The notes beneath the pieces were generated by a model. That model was not told the origin of the DNA and made no database searches. It was given only the letters and a program-made list of their open reading frames with translations. Shown in pieces: positions 34,251-40,294 of a stretch of DNA of 40,294 nt. Origin of the DNA: Lachnospiraceae bacterium A4 (lineage in GTDB: Bacteria; Bacillota; Clostridia; Lachnospirales; Lachnospiraceae); NCBI GenBank assembly GCA_000403215.2, contig KE159527.1, positions 3,442-43,735 of the forward strand, given 5' to 3'. Both the position numbers and the translations under genes were made by a program. Each line of letters opens with the position of its first letter. Position 1 is the stretch's first letter.

Positions 34251-35612
34251 TTATTTACCTCCAACTATATCTTTATTATTATTTTGAAATCTCAATCTCA
34301 TAAATAGAATGACTGCTGCAACAAACGTCAATAATTCAGTAACTGGAAATGCAATCCAAATACCAATGATTAGTAATGCTTTTTCTAAAATCCACATAAT
34401 AGGTATCAAAAAAAACATCTGTCTAAATATTTGTATCATAATGCTTGGCAACACTCTTTCAATCGCTTGCATATAAGTCGAAATCATTGTCGAAAGCCCG
34501 CAAAATAAATAACCTGTTGCCATAATCCGCATTGCCATAATCCCATAAGAACGCATTTTTTCCGAAGCCATAAACAAACTCAAAATCTGTGTCGGAAACA
34601 GCATGATAATTAATGTTCCAAACATCATTAGAGAAGTTACTAAAATTGTACTGTATCGAAAAACTGATTGAAGCCTTTTTAAATTTCCTGCTCCATAATT
34701 AAATCGCATAATGGGCAAACAGCCTTGTATTAATCCATTAATAGTCATAATAATTAACTGCTGTATTTTAAAATATGCTCCCAAAAAAGCAATGCTCGTA
34801 TCTGAATATGCGACTAAAAACAGATTTACAATCGTTATGGTAAAAGCGTTTAGGGCATTCATAATAAAAGAAGGCAGCCCTAAAATAATTATTTTTTGTA
34901 CAATGCTCCATTCAAAACGAAATCCAACTGTTTTAAGTGCTATTTTATGTTTTGCTTTTAAAAACATAATAAATGCCAAAACCATTGAAACAGAATATCC
35001 CAAAACTGTTGCCGTAGCAGCTCCTTTAATACCCATTGCCGGGAAAAAACCTATTCCAAAAATAAGAAGTGGGTCAAAAATGAAATTGGTTATAACACCC
35101 GTCAGTTGAAACAACATGGGTTCAATCATGTTCCCGGTTGCCTGTATCATTTTTTGAATAACGATATGAACCATGTTTGGTATCTGCATAAAAGAACAAA
35201 TACCCATATACTCCATACACAAAGTATAAATATCGTTATTTTCAGTAAACGATTTGAAGTATGGGGATATAATTAGTAATACCGTTATATTTAAAATAAT
35301 GCCAACCAAAAAGGAAAGGATCAGCCCAAGAGTGACCGTTTTATTTGCTTCTTCCTGTTCGCCTTTTCCAAGATGTCCCGCAATTAGGACATTGATACCA
35401 ATCCCAATTCAAATAGATACCGCGTTCATTAATGTTGTGATTGGAAAAGACAGCGAAACAGCCGTTAATGCGTTCTCGCTTAACCGGGCAACAAAAGCAC
35501 TGTCTAACAAATTGTATGAATATTGAAGAAACATGGAAAATAGTGGCGGTAACGACATTTCAAAAATCAGCTTTCCAACTGGCAGAACTGCCATTTTATT
35601 TTCTGCCATCAT
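34251..35612 (-). pseudogene. MATE efflux transporter broken by one UGA codon
   Basis: The two parts, 35612-35409 and 35309-34251, lie in one phase and together make a normal 453-residue MATE protein. The only defect is a TGA at 35411-35409 in the segment AVSI*IGIGINVLIAGHLG, where a Gly (GGA) would be expected, so a single G-to-T change explains it. No frameshift. GGAGG stands before the double ATG at 35612/35609, and a leader reading frame overlaps it. A downstream start (near 35309) could still make a C-terminal piece. Probably inactive; GNAT and the second MATE downstream remain intact. Confidence 0.8.
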
Positions 35613-35734
35613 ATATCCTCCAAAATTTGATAAACCTTTTCCGGAATGATAACAACAAAAAACCACACAGTTATCAAACTGATAACTGTGTGGCAAAAAG
35701 ATGACATATCAATCCGGAAAAGTCCACTCAACAT
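35609..35734 (-). CDS. Possible leader peptide of the MATE operon
   Basis: 41 codons starting MLSGLFRIDMSSFCHTVISL and ending ILEDI. The frame runs through the terminator hairpin and its TGA overlaps the MATE ATG (ATATGATG), which would couple termination of one to initiation of the other. No strong ribosome site precedes the first ATG; the internal ATG (MSSFCH) is an alternative. The peptide itself resembles nothing known. Confidence 0.4.
   Translation of the reverse strand: MLSGLFRIDMSSFCHTVISLITVWFFVVIIPEKVYQILEDI
35657..35693 (-). terminator. Attenuator-type terminator in the MATE leader
   Basis: On the minus strand CCACACAGTTATCA, a 3-base loop and TGATAACTGTGTGG (a perfect 14-bp stem), then TTTTTT, lie between promoter and first gene. 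An outer inverted repeat encloses it: CTTTTCCGGAATGAT (35636-35650) with ATCAATCCGGAAAAG (35708-35722), 14 of 15 matching. A terminator ahead of the coding region implies transcription is normally stopped and relieved by a signal, as in several antibiotic-resistance leaders. Confidence 0.7.
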
Positions 35735-35745
35735 TTTACAAGAAA

Positions 35746-35774
35746 ATATTATAAGGAATTTTTTCGCTTGTCAA
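35746..35774 (-). promoter_or_regulatory. Promoter of the MATE-GNAT-MATE operon
   Basis: TTGACA (35774-35769), 17 bases, TAATAT (35751-35746), an excellent sigma-A promoter. Transcription would start near 35739, just ahead of the leader frame and hairpin. Confidence 0.75.
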
Positions 35775-35817
35775 TAGTTTTTTAGAAATGTTAAGTTTAC
35801 TGGTGAGTTGTAAGTTA

Positions 35818-37427
35818 CTTATGAGTTGAAAGTTCTCAATAAAAAAAATAACCCTTTCGTATGGATTTATGGTATCTTTAAGTTGCAACACTTAAGAAAG
35901 ATATAAACCACTGAAAGAGTTATTTCATGTATGAGTTTACCATACTTTCCAGTGGTTAACCATACGATTATGATGAATTTTATTGAAAATGTTTTATGCC
36001 ACTTTGAATCCTGTTTTTCCCGCAAGGTTGCTTTCCGCTGGTTTGTAACCATTATCATAGGGCTTATGCTCCGTTCAGATAAACTTGGTGTCACTTCTGT
36101 CATCCGTGACCTTGCACTAAGTCCGGGCTGCTATGATTCCATGCTGCATTTTTTCAGGGCATCCTCATGGTCGTTGGAGGAAATCCGTAAACGTTGGTTC
36201 TCCGCTGTCAGGCTGTATGCTCCCCTCTATAGGGAGGGGAACTACCACGTCCTTGTGGGCGACGGGGTGAAGCAGTCCAAGGAAGGGCGCCGTATGCCAG
36301 GGGTGAAAAAGCTGTTCCAGGAATCCGAAAACTCCGCAAAACCGGAGTACATCCATGGGCATATGTTCGGTGGTCTTGGCATCTTAGCCGGAAGTGTACG
36401 GAATTGGGCCTGCATTCCTTTGAGTATCCGGCTCCATGACGGCCTGCAGGCTGCCATGGAGTGGAAAGGCGCATCTGTTTCTGAGGCTTCCCATGTGGTG
36501 CAGATGGTGGAAGATGCTTATCGCGCAGCCCTTACTTTTGGGAATTCCCTGCTCTTGCTGGACAGATATTTTCTTACTGTACCGGCACTTGAAAAGCTGA
36601 AATCCCTCAACGGCAGCGGGGATGTACACATGGAGATCGTCACCAAGGCCAAAAAGTCCTGTACCGCATTTGAAAGGCCAGGCCCCCGCAAACCCGGAAG
36701 GGGACGGCCTGCCAAAAAAGGAGCGGCTGTCCACCTGAAAGAACTGTTCGCTTCACGCGGGGGACAATTCCAGAAAACGGAGATTGAACTTTATGGAAAA
36801 AGGGAATCCATCCGTTACTACTGCATTGACCTGTTATGGGGGCAGAAGCTGTATCAGGAACTGCGCTTCGTCCTGGTGGAAATGAATGGCGTCCAGGGCA
36901 TCCTTGCAAGCACCAGCCTGGAGCTGGATCCGCTGTCCATCATCCGGCTCTACAGCTACCGGTTCCGGATTGAATGTACATTCCGCGAACTGAAGCAGCA
37001 GATTGGGGCGTTCTGTTACCACTTCTGGTCAAAGTACATGCCGAAGCTAAGCTACTACCAGAAGAAAGGGGAGCCTACGCCCATGGAGAGGGTGGAAGGT
37101 GAAAAACCCCGCCAAAAAGTGTTGGAAGCCGTTCGTGCCATTGAGATGCACATGGCACTGTCCTGTATTGCAATGGGAATTCTGCAGAGCCTTTCTATCT
37201 GCTTTATTGGGAAGGTTAGTTCTAGCCAGATCCGTTACCAGAGGACACCTTCCCAAGGAAGGGTTTCGGAAGCCACCCTTATGTACTACTTCCGAAAACA
37301 TTTTTTCCGCCTTTTGGCGCAAAAACCCGAATTATACATAACGCGAATAATTCAGAGGCTACAGGAAAAGTCAGAAGAACAATGGGATTTTCTGGCTTCT
37401 TAGTGGTACAAACTTTCAACTGTCAAG
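35818..37427 (+). mobile_element. IS4-family insertion sequence, complete (about 1610 bp)
   Basis: Ends CTTATGAGTTGAAAGTT (35818) and, inverted at the right, CTTGACAGTTGAAAGTT (37427 leftwards), 14 of 17 matching. The left boundary is confirmed by the second copy at 40200, identical over all 95 visible bases while flanking sequence differs. No clear target duplication was found. A sequence resembling the IS end (GAGTTGTAAGTT, near 35804) lies just outside the left end. It inserted between the MATE promoter and the HTH gene. Confidence 0.85.
35931..37403 (+). CDS. IS4-family DDE transposase
   Basis: 490 residues, intact. Catalytic Asp in VLVGDGVKQSKEG, second Asp in LLLLDRYFLTVP, and Glu within the IS4 signature Y-2-R-3-E-6-K in YSYRFRIECTFRELK. 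A basic, Gly/Pro-rich insert (GPRKPGRGRPAKKG) lies between the last two. It cuts and pastes the element through its terminal repeats. Only a weak purine-rich site (GAAAGAG) lies near the ATG. It is the only plus-strand gene in the integrated element. Confidence 0.92.
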   Translation: MSLPYFPVVNHTIMMNFIENVLCHFESCFSRKVAFRWFVTIIIGLMLRSDKLGVTSVIRDLALSPGCYDSMLHFFRASSWSLEEIRKRWFSAVRLYAPLYREGNYHVLVGDGVKQSKEGRRMPGVKKLFQESENSAKPEYIHGHMFGGLGILAGSVRNWACIPLSIRLHDGLQAAMEWKGASVSEASHVVQMVEDAYRAALTFGNSLLLLDRYFLTVPALEKLKSLNGSGDVHMEIVTKAKKSCTAFERPGPRKPGRGRPAKKGAAVHLKELFASRGGQFQKTEIELYGKRESIRYYCIDLLWGQKLYQELRFVLVEMNGVQGILASTSLELDPLSIIRLYSYRFRIECTFRELKQQIGAFCYHFWSKYMPKLSYYQKKGEPTPMERVEGEKPRQKVLEAVRAIEMHMALSCIAMGILQSLSICFIGKVSSSQIRYQRTPSQGRVSEATLMYYFRKHFFRLLAQKPELYITRIIQRLQEKSEEQWDFLAS

Positions 37428-37446
37428 TATTTTATATATTTATATT

Positions 37447-37917
37447 TTATTGCATTGGTTTTCCCTGCGTTGGAAAATCCAATGTTGGATTATCCGGGGT
37501 AGGATTTTCCACGATTGGATTATTGTCATAGCTGTCATTCAGCCTTGGGGAAGAATAGACTGTATATTCCATTTCCCGAAGCAATCCCTTTTCATCTCGT
37601 ATTCTGTTGTGGGTAATATATCCTGCCTGCTCCAGTTCGTGTATAATCGTTGTAATAGCGTCTAACCCCTCTTTGTTGATATAAGCTAACCCTTGCAGGG
37701 TAAAATTCCATTCTGGGGGCAATGAGAGCATTTTACAGAGCAATCCTTTTGCCCGTAGGGATAACTGGCGGTTGCGTAAGTGGGTATTTCCGCGAGCAAC
37801 GAGTCAAAGTCAAGCTGGCTTGACCTTGACGACTGCCGCGAGAGTCGAATGCCCAAGGGGGATTCGACATGGCATGATTGTATAATCTTTGACTTTTTCT
37901 GCTCTGAATACTGGCAT
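37447..37917 (-). pseudogene. Plasmid/integrative-element HTH replication-type protein, disrupted
   Basis: The start MPVFRAEKVKDYTIM at 37917 (AAAGGA upstream) and the continuation NTHLRNRQLSLRAKGLLCKMLSL from 37788 belong to a helix-turn-helix protein family common on clostridial plasmids and conjugative elements; winged-helix residues follow (WNFTLQGLAYINKEGLDAI). Between them lie 84 extra bases (37789-37872) with two in-frame TGA codons. The C-terminal PDNPTLDFPT repeat region ends at a stop 20 bases from the IS4 copy and looks shortened. The protein is probably not made. Confidence 0.7.
37789..37872. repeat. 84-bp double-hairpin insertion in the HTH gene
   Basis: On the minus strand it consists of GTCGAAT...ATTCGAC and then a longer hairpin in which GTCAAGGTCAAGC pairs with GCTTGACTTTGAC, extended by CGCGGCA against TTGCTCGCG. 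It separates codons that are adjacent in the family and is a multiple of three. Compact hairpin insertions of this type are usually dispersed repeats; other copies cannot be tested here. Confidence 0.6.
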
Positions 37918-37987
37918 AATAGGCTTGTCCTTTCTTTTTGTGCAAAAGCCGAAGTCCACAGCTTTGAGGGGCGTGTGGATATGCGTC

Positions 37988-38557
37988 TTAGTGATTTTTG
38001 TGTTTCGATTTACTACAATCTTTCCGATTTGCTTCACCGAAACGTTGAAAATGCACAATCTCCCGCGCGCGTAAGAACCGGATTGGATCGCAGACATCAG
38101 GGTCTTTGACCAGACGGAGGATATTGTCATATGTCGTCCGTGCCTTCTGCTCTGCTGCCATGTCCTCTGTCAAATCTGTGATCACATCACCTTTTGACTG
38201 AAATTCACAGGCATTGAACGGAATGCCGCCTGCCGCCTGCGGCCAGAGCGCAAGAGTGTGGTCCACATAGTATTTGTCAAAACCAGACTCCTTGATTTCC
38301 TCTGGCGTGAGATTTCGCGTCAACTGGTATACAATTGCGCAGATCATCTCGAAGTGGGCAAGCTCTTCTGTGCCGATATCTGTCAATACGCCCGCCACTG
38401 TGTTATAAGGCATCGTGTACCGCTGGGCAAGGTAGCGCATAGACGCCGCGAGCTCGCCGTCTGGTCCTCCGTACTGACTGATAATAACCTGTGCAATCTG
38501 CGGATTGGTCTGGGTAATTTTTACTGGATACTGTAATCTCTTTTCATAATTCCACAT
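37988..38557 (-). CDS. cotJC: Spore coat protein CotJC, manganese catalase family, 3' end replaced
   Basis: 189 residues as it stands. The ferritin-like core is visible: VIISQYGGPDGELAASMRYL, then IGTEELAHFEMICAIVYQL with the metal-binding ExxH, and CDPIRFLRAREIVHFQRFGEA with a second ExxH. After FGEA the sequence should continue LRIAQENLDARNF, but reads NRKDCSKSKHKNH and stops; those 13 residues come from the integrated element. The missing end is at 29244-29327. CotJC is a mother-cell spore-coat protein with catalase-type fold. Its ATG overlaps the cotJB stop. The changed protein may keep the metal site, so partial function cannot be excluded. Confidence 0.9.
   Translation of the reverse strand: MWNYEKRLQYPVKITQTNPQIAQVIISQYGGPDGELAASMRYLAQRYTMPYNTVAGVLTDIGTEELAHFEMICAIVYQLTRNLTPEEIKESGFDKYYVDHTLALWPQAAGGIPFNACEFQSKGDVITDLTEDMAAEQKARTTYDNILRLVKDPDVCDPIRFLRAREIVHFQRFGEANRKDCSKSKHKNH
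38008..38044. other. Attachment site at the HTH-gene end
   Basis: Element-side arm ATTTACTACAATC (38008-38020), then ten bases, then the core GCTTCACCGAAACG (38031-38044). Joined to the other element end it gives a 28-base gap between arms with TC (GA on the minus strand) exactly at the centre, the form expected for a large serine recombinase attP. Confidence 0.8.
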
Positions 38558-38841
38558 TAGTTATAGCCTCCTTCCCACGGCCAATCCTGCGTGGCCCATT
38601 TCCATTCCCTGCTGTCCATGTCTGTGATACTCAGTACAAGAGGTCCATACTTTTCGGTATAATCCTTTACCATTTTGTTCTTGAGTGTATTAAATTGTCC
38701 GAACCGCTCCATCGCCTGCTGGTCATAGGGATGAGTGTCAAGATAGAGATTCAGCTCCTTCAACACAAAATCCACCTTACTGATTTCCTGTAAAAGTTTC
38801 TGCCGTTCTGAGTCCATACAAGGTTTGCATCCTGCGTTCAT
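38557..38841 (-). CDS. cotJB: Spore coat protein CotJB
   Basis: 94 residues. Characteristic sequence: LLQEISKVDFVLKELNLYLDT, then PYDQQAMERFGQFNTLKN and a final WKWATQDWPWEGGYN. Second gene of cotJABC, a mother-cell operon whose products are laid into the inner coat; biochemical role of CotJB is unknown. An N-terminal CKPC could bind metal. It overlaps the end of cotJA (ATGA) and the start of cotJC, so the three are translationally coupled. Confidence 0.92.
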   Translation of the reverse strand: MNAGCKPCMDSERQKLLQEISKVDFVLKELNLYLDTHPYDQQAMERFGQFNTLKNKMVKDYTEKYGPLVLSITDMDSREWKWATQDWPWEGGYN

Positions 38842-39011
38842 CCTTTCACTCTCCTCCCTAAAAATGGTTTGTTGAGTTCTGGGAAGATCGTACCTGTCTT
38901 AAACGCTTCATCGAGATTTTCGTACATCGTACAAGTTCTCTGCCAAGGTACATATGCCATTGCCACGGGAAACTGCTCTACATATGGCATCTGTGGTTTC
39001 CATTCCTGCAT
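38838..39011 (-). CDS. cotJA: Spore coat associated protein CotJA
   Basis: 57 residues from MQEWKPQMPYVEQFPVAMAY, with PWQRTCTMYENLDEAFKTGTIF and a basic end GRRVKG, as in CotJA proteins. The start at 39011 is set by AGGAGCGG seven bases upstream; the frame is open to 39131 but overlaps the CPBP gene and shows no similarity there. First gene of the cotJ operon. A sporulation sigma-E promoter would be expected in the 67 bases before it; I could not identify one convincingly. Confidence 0.9.
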   Translation of the reverse strand: MQEWKPQMPYVEQFPVAMAYVPWQRTCTMYENLDEAFKTGTIFPELNKPFLGRRVKG

Positions 39012-39078
39012 ATCTGTACCGCTCCTTGTTCTTTTTTCATAGTTATTATCATAATATGTCAGATTTGAGGGAATGCTA

Positions 39079-40131
39079 CTATGAAAACTCTTCTTTCCGA
39101 CGAAATGGCTTTGCAAACAAAAACATGCCAAAAATCAATCCATTCACGATAAATGACATCAACAGCTCTCCCCATGTAAGCGACTGGTTCTCAAATACGC
39201 TGGCTGTATAAACGCCAGAGACAATCGGAACGAGATTATTGGTCAGATAGTGCAGTATCACTGGAACCCAGATATTTTCTGTTTTCATATAAGCATAGGC
39301 AAAAAAGATGCCAAGCGTGATGCACGTAATCTGCTGTGACAGTACCATCAGCAATTGACTGTCCTGTGTATAGTAAAATAAATCAACCGGCAGATGCCAG
39401 ATGCCCCACACGACGCCGAGCAGAAGCACTCCGCCCCGCATACCAAAACGCTTCTGCATCAAGGGCTGTAGATAATACCGCCACCCGTATTCTTCACCGA
39501 AAAACGCAGTGAACCCAAAAAAGAAATTCACTGGAAGCGCCGCAAGCATCAGCCATGTATTCGGATTCTTCGCAATCATGCCAAAAGCGCTGATCTGTCC
39601 ACTCCAAAGGACTACGAGCACTGTTCTAAAGAGATAAACCCCCACAAACAAAACAATGCAAAACCATGATGCCGCGCTCTTGTTCCAGCACAATCCATAC
39701 GATCTGCGCTTTTCCTTCTTTGTCAAAAGCAGGAGAATCCAGCACGCGATGCTTGCGCCGATAATAAGCACCTGCTGCATCAGCGTCCACAATGAAACTG
39801 GCATTCCCATATAAAATACCATTGCATAAGGCTGAATCACCGATAACACTGCCGCCGCTGCCAATATTACTGTCACACAGCTCAAAAATATAAAAAACAC
39901 CTTTGGAACCAGCGCATCCCCCTTTTGGGTAAACAGCACGCCCAGCATCACCCCCGCCGCCGGATAATACATTTGCGCATTTGGAAACGTGCTCAGGTCA
40001 TAGTGCCTGCTGCTGCCATACCACATGAGCAGCCCCATCAAAAAAGTGACGCCATAGGCGGCTGCAAGATAGATTTTCAGTCTCTTTGCTTCCTGATCTG
40101 ATTTCTTATTTAAATCTTTAACGTCTCTCAT
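39079..40131 (-). CDS. CPBP family intramembrane metalloprotease
   Basis: 350 residues, about eight membrane segments. Motifs of the CPBP (Abi/CAAX-protease) family: FFGEEYGWRYYLQPLMQKRF with the EExxxR pair, GVVWGIWHLPVDL with the metal-binding His, and FAYAYMKTENIWVPVILHYLTNN. Such proteins cleave peptide bonds in the membrane; bacterial members have roles in bacteriocin immunity and signalling, here unknown. It ends 67 bases before cotJA on the same strand and may be co-transcribed. The IS4 copy at 40200 lies 69 bases upstream of its start. Confidence 0.88.
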   Translation of the reverse strand: MRDVKDLNKKSDQEAKRLKIYLAAAYGVTFLMGLLMWYGSSRHYDLSTFPNAQMYYPAAGVMLGVLFTQKGDALVPKVFFIFLSCVTVILAAAAVLSVIQPYAMVFYMGMPVSLWTLMQQVLIIGASIACWILLLLTKKEKRRSYGLCWNKSAASWFCIVLFVGVYLFRTVLVVLWSGQISAFGMIAKNPNTWLMLAALPVNFFFGFTAFFGEEYGWRYYLQPLMQKRFGMRGGVLLLGVVWGIWHLPVDLFYYTQDSQLLMVLSQQITCITLGIFFAYAYMKTENIWVPVILHYLTNNLVPIVSGVYTASVFENQSLTWGELLMSFIVNGLIFGMFLFAKPFRRKEEFS

Positions 40132-40199
40132 TCATTTTCCTTTCTATATTGGATAGTTCCTTATCTGATTAAAAATTGCACCAACTCCATGTCTTCATT

Positions 40200-40294
40200 C
40201 TTATGAGTTGAAAGTTCTCAATAAAAAAAATAACCCTTTCGTATGGATTTATGGTATCTTTAAGTTGCAACACTTAAGAAAGATATAAACCACT
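40200..40294 (+). mobile_element. Second copy of the IS4-family element, left end only
   Basis: All 95 bases are identical to 35818-35912, starting CTTATGAGTTGAAAG, in the same orientation, and continue past the window. Preceding bases differ from those at 35817, which fixes the element boundary. The transposase start would lie outside the window. Confidence 0.9.

Larger units (their letters stand above)
29314..38044. mobile_element. Integrated element of about 8.7 kb splitting cotJC
   Basis: Bounded by a 14-bp direct repeat GCTTCACCGAAACG at 29314-29327 and 38031-38044. The outer flanks are the two parts of cotJC. Contents in map order: ParE-type toxin and antitoxin, large serine recombinase, a 59-residue protein, a remnant region, a MITE-like palindrome, MATE, GNAT, interrupted MATE, an IS4-family insertion and a disrupted HTH gene. 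All but the IS are on the minus strand. There are no phage structural or conjugation genes, so it is a small integrative element or the remnant of a larger one. Loss by recombination between repeats would leave one 14-bp copy and an intact cotJC. Confidence 0.88.

Noticed and set aside
35800-35830. A target-site duplication for the IS4-family element
   Set aside because: Flanks ending at 35817 and starting at 37428 do not match; an earlier rearrangement or an unusual end position is possible.
35409-37872. UGA codons in the MATE and HTH genes as evidence of UGA recoding or selenocysteine
   Set aside because: All intact genes here use UGA as a normal stop, no selenocysteine-type structure was seen, and single mutation or insertion explains each case.
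29314-38044. Integrated element as a prophage or full conjugative transposon
   Set aside because: No capsid, tail, lysis, relaxase or type IV secretion genes are visible.

Overview
The window reads as a spore-forming, anaerobic gut-type Clostridium relative, most likely Lachnospiraceae. The signs are a cotJABC spore-coat operon, a ferredoxin-type [FeFe] hydrogenase, an FprA-type flavodiiron protein, a GGGtGRT/NifU-like gene pair, strong AGGAGG ribosome sites and moderate GC. The species cannot be named from the sequence alone.

Region by region. 1-3.6 kb is a decayed island: the 5' part of a Fic gene with a small unknown partner, a truncated MazF toxin, a C-terminal IS4-type transposase fragment, and a second transposase broken by one stop codon. 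3.6-15.5 kb is mostly core genes on the minus strand: GGGtGRT and its NifU-like partner, a left-handed beta-helix protein, a 1230-residue topoisomerase III with zinc-ribbon repeats, an NAD(P)-dependent reductase, aspartate-semialdehyde dehydrogenase, an SMI1/KNR4 protein, argininosuccinate lyase and a HipA-like protein. 15.7-17.4 kb encodes an ABC importer ATPase and permease with no binding protein. 17.4-17.8 kb holds what looks like a type I toxin-antitoxin locus: a tiny hydrophobic peptide and a convergent small RNA sharing a terminator. 18.7-20.4 kb is an IS110-family element with a probable bridge-RNA region. 20.5-29.0 kb returns to core metabolism: an SDR, the hydrogenase, glycogen debranching enzyme, a K+/H+ antiporter and the flavodiiron protein.

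The main discovery is at 29.3-38.0 kb. The spore-coat/manganese-catalase gene cotJC is cut in two by an element of about 8.7 kb. The 5' part lies at 38557-38031 and the missing 3' end (RFGEALRIAQ... to the stop) at 29327-29244. The halves are joined by a 14-bp direct repeat. Joining the outer halves restores an uninterrupted 198-residue CotJC; joining the inner halves gives an attP-like site with 13-bp imperfect inverted arms centred on a GA/TC dinucleotide. The element carries a large serine recombinase, a ParE-type toxin-antitoxin pair directly against one att arm, a MATE-GNAT-MATE operon behind an apparent transcription attenuator, a palindromic MITE-like repeat, an IS4-family insertion and a plasmid-type helix-turn-helix gene disrupted by an 84-bp hairpin insertion. 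The layout resembles the skin (sigK) and SPbeta (spsM) elements that split sporulation genes, but here the split gene is cotJC.

Beyond the element, cotJB, cotJA and a CPBP-family membrane protease complete the region. A second copy of the same IS4-family element begins at 40200 and runs off the window.
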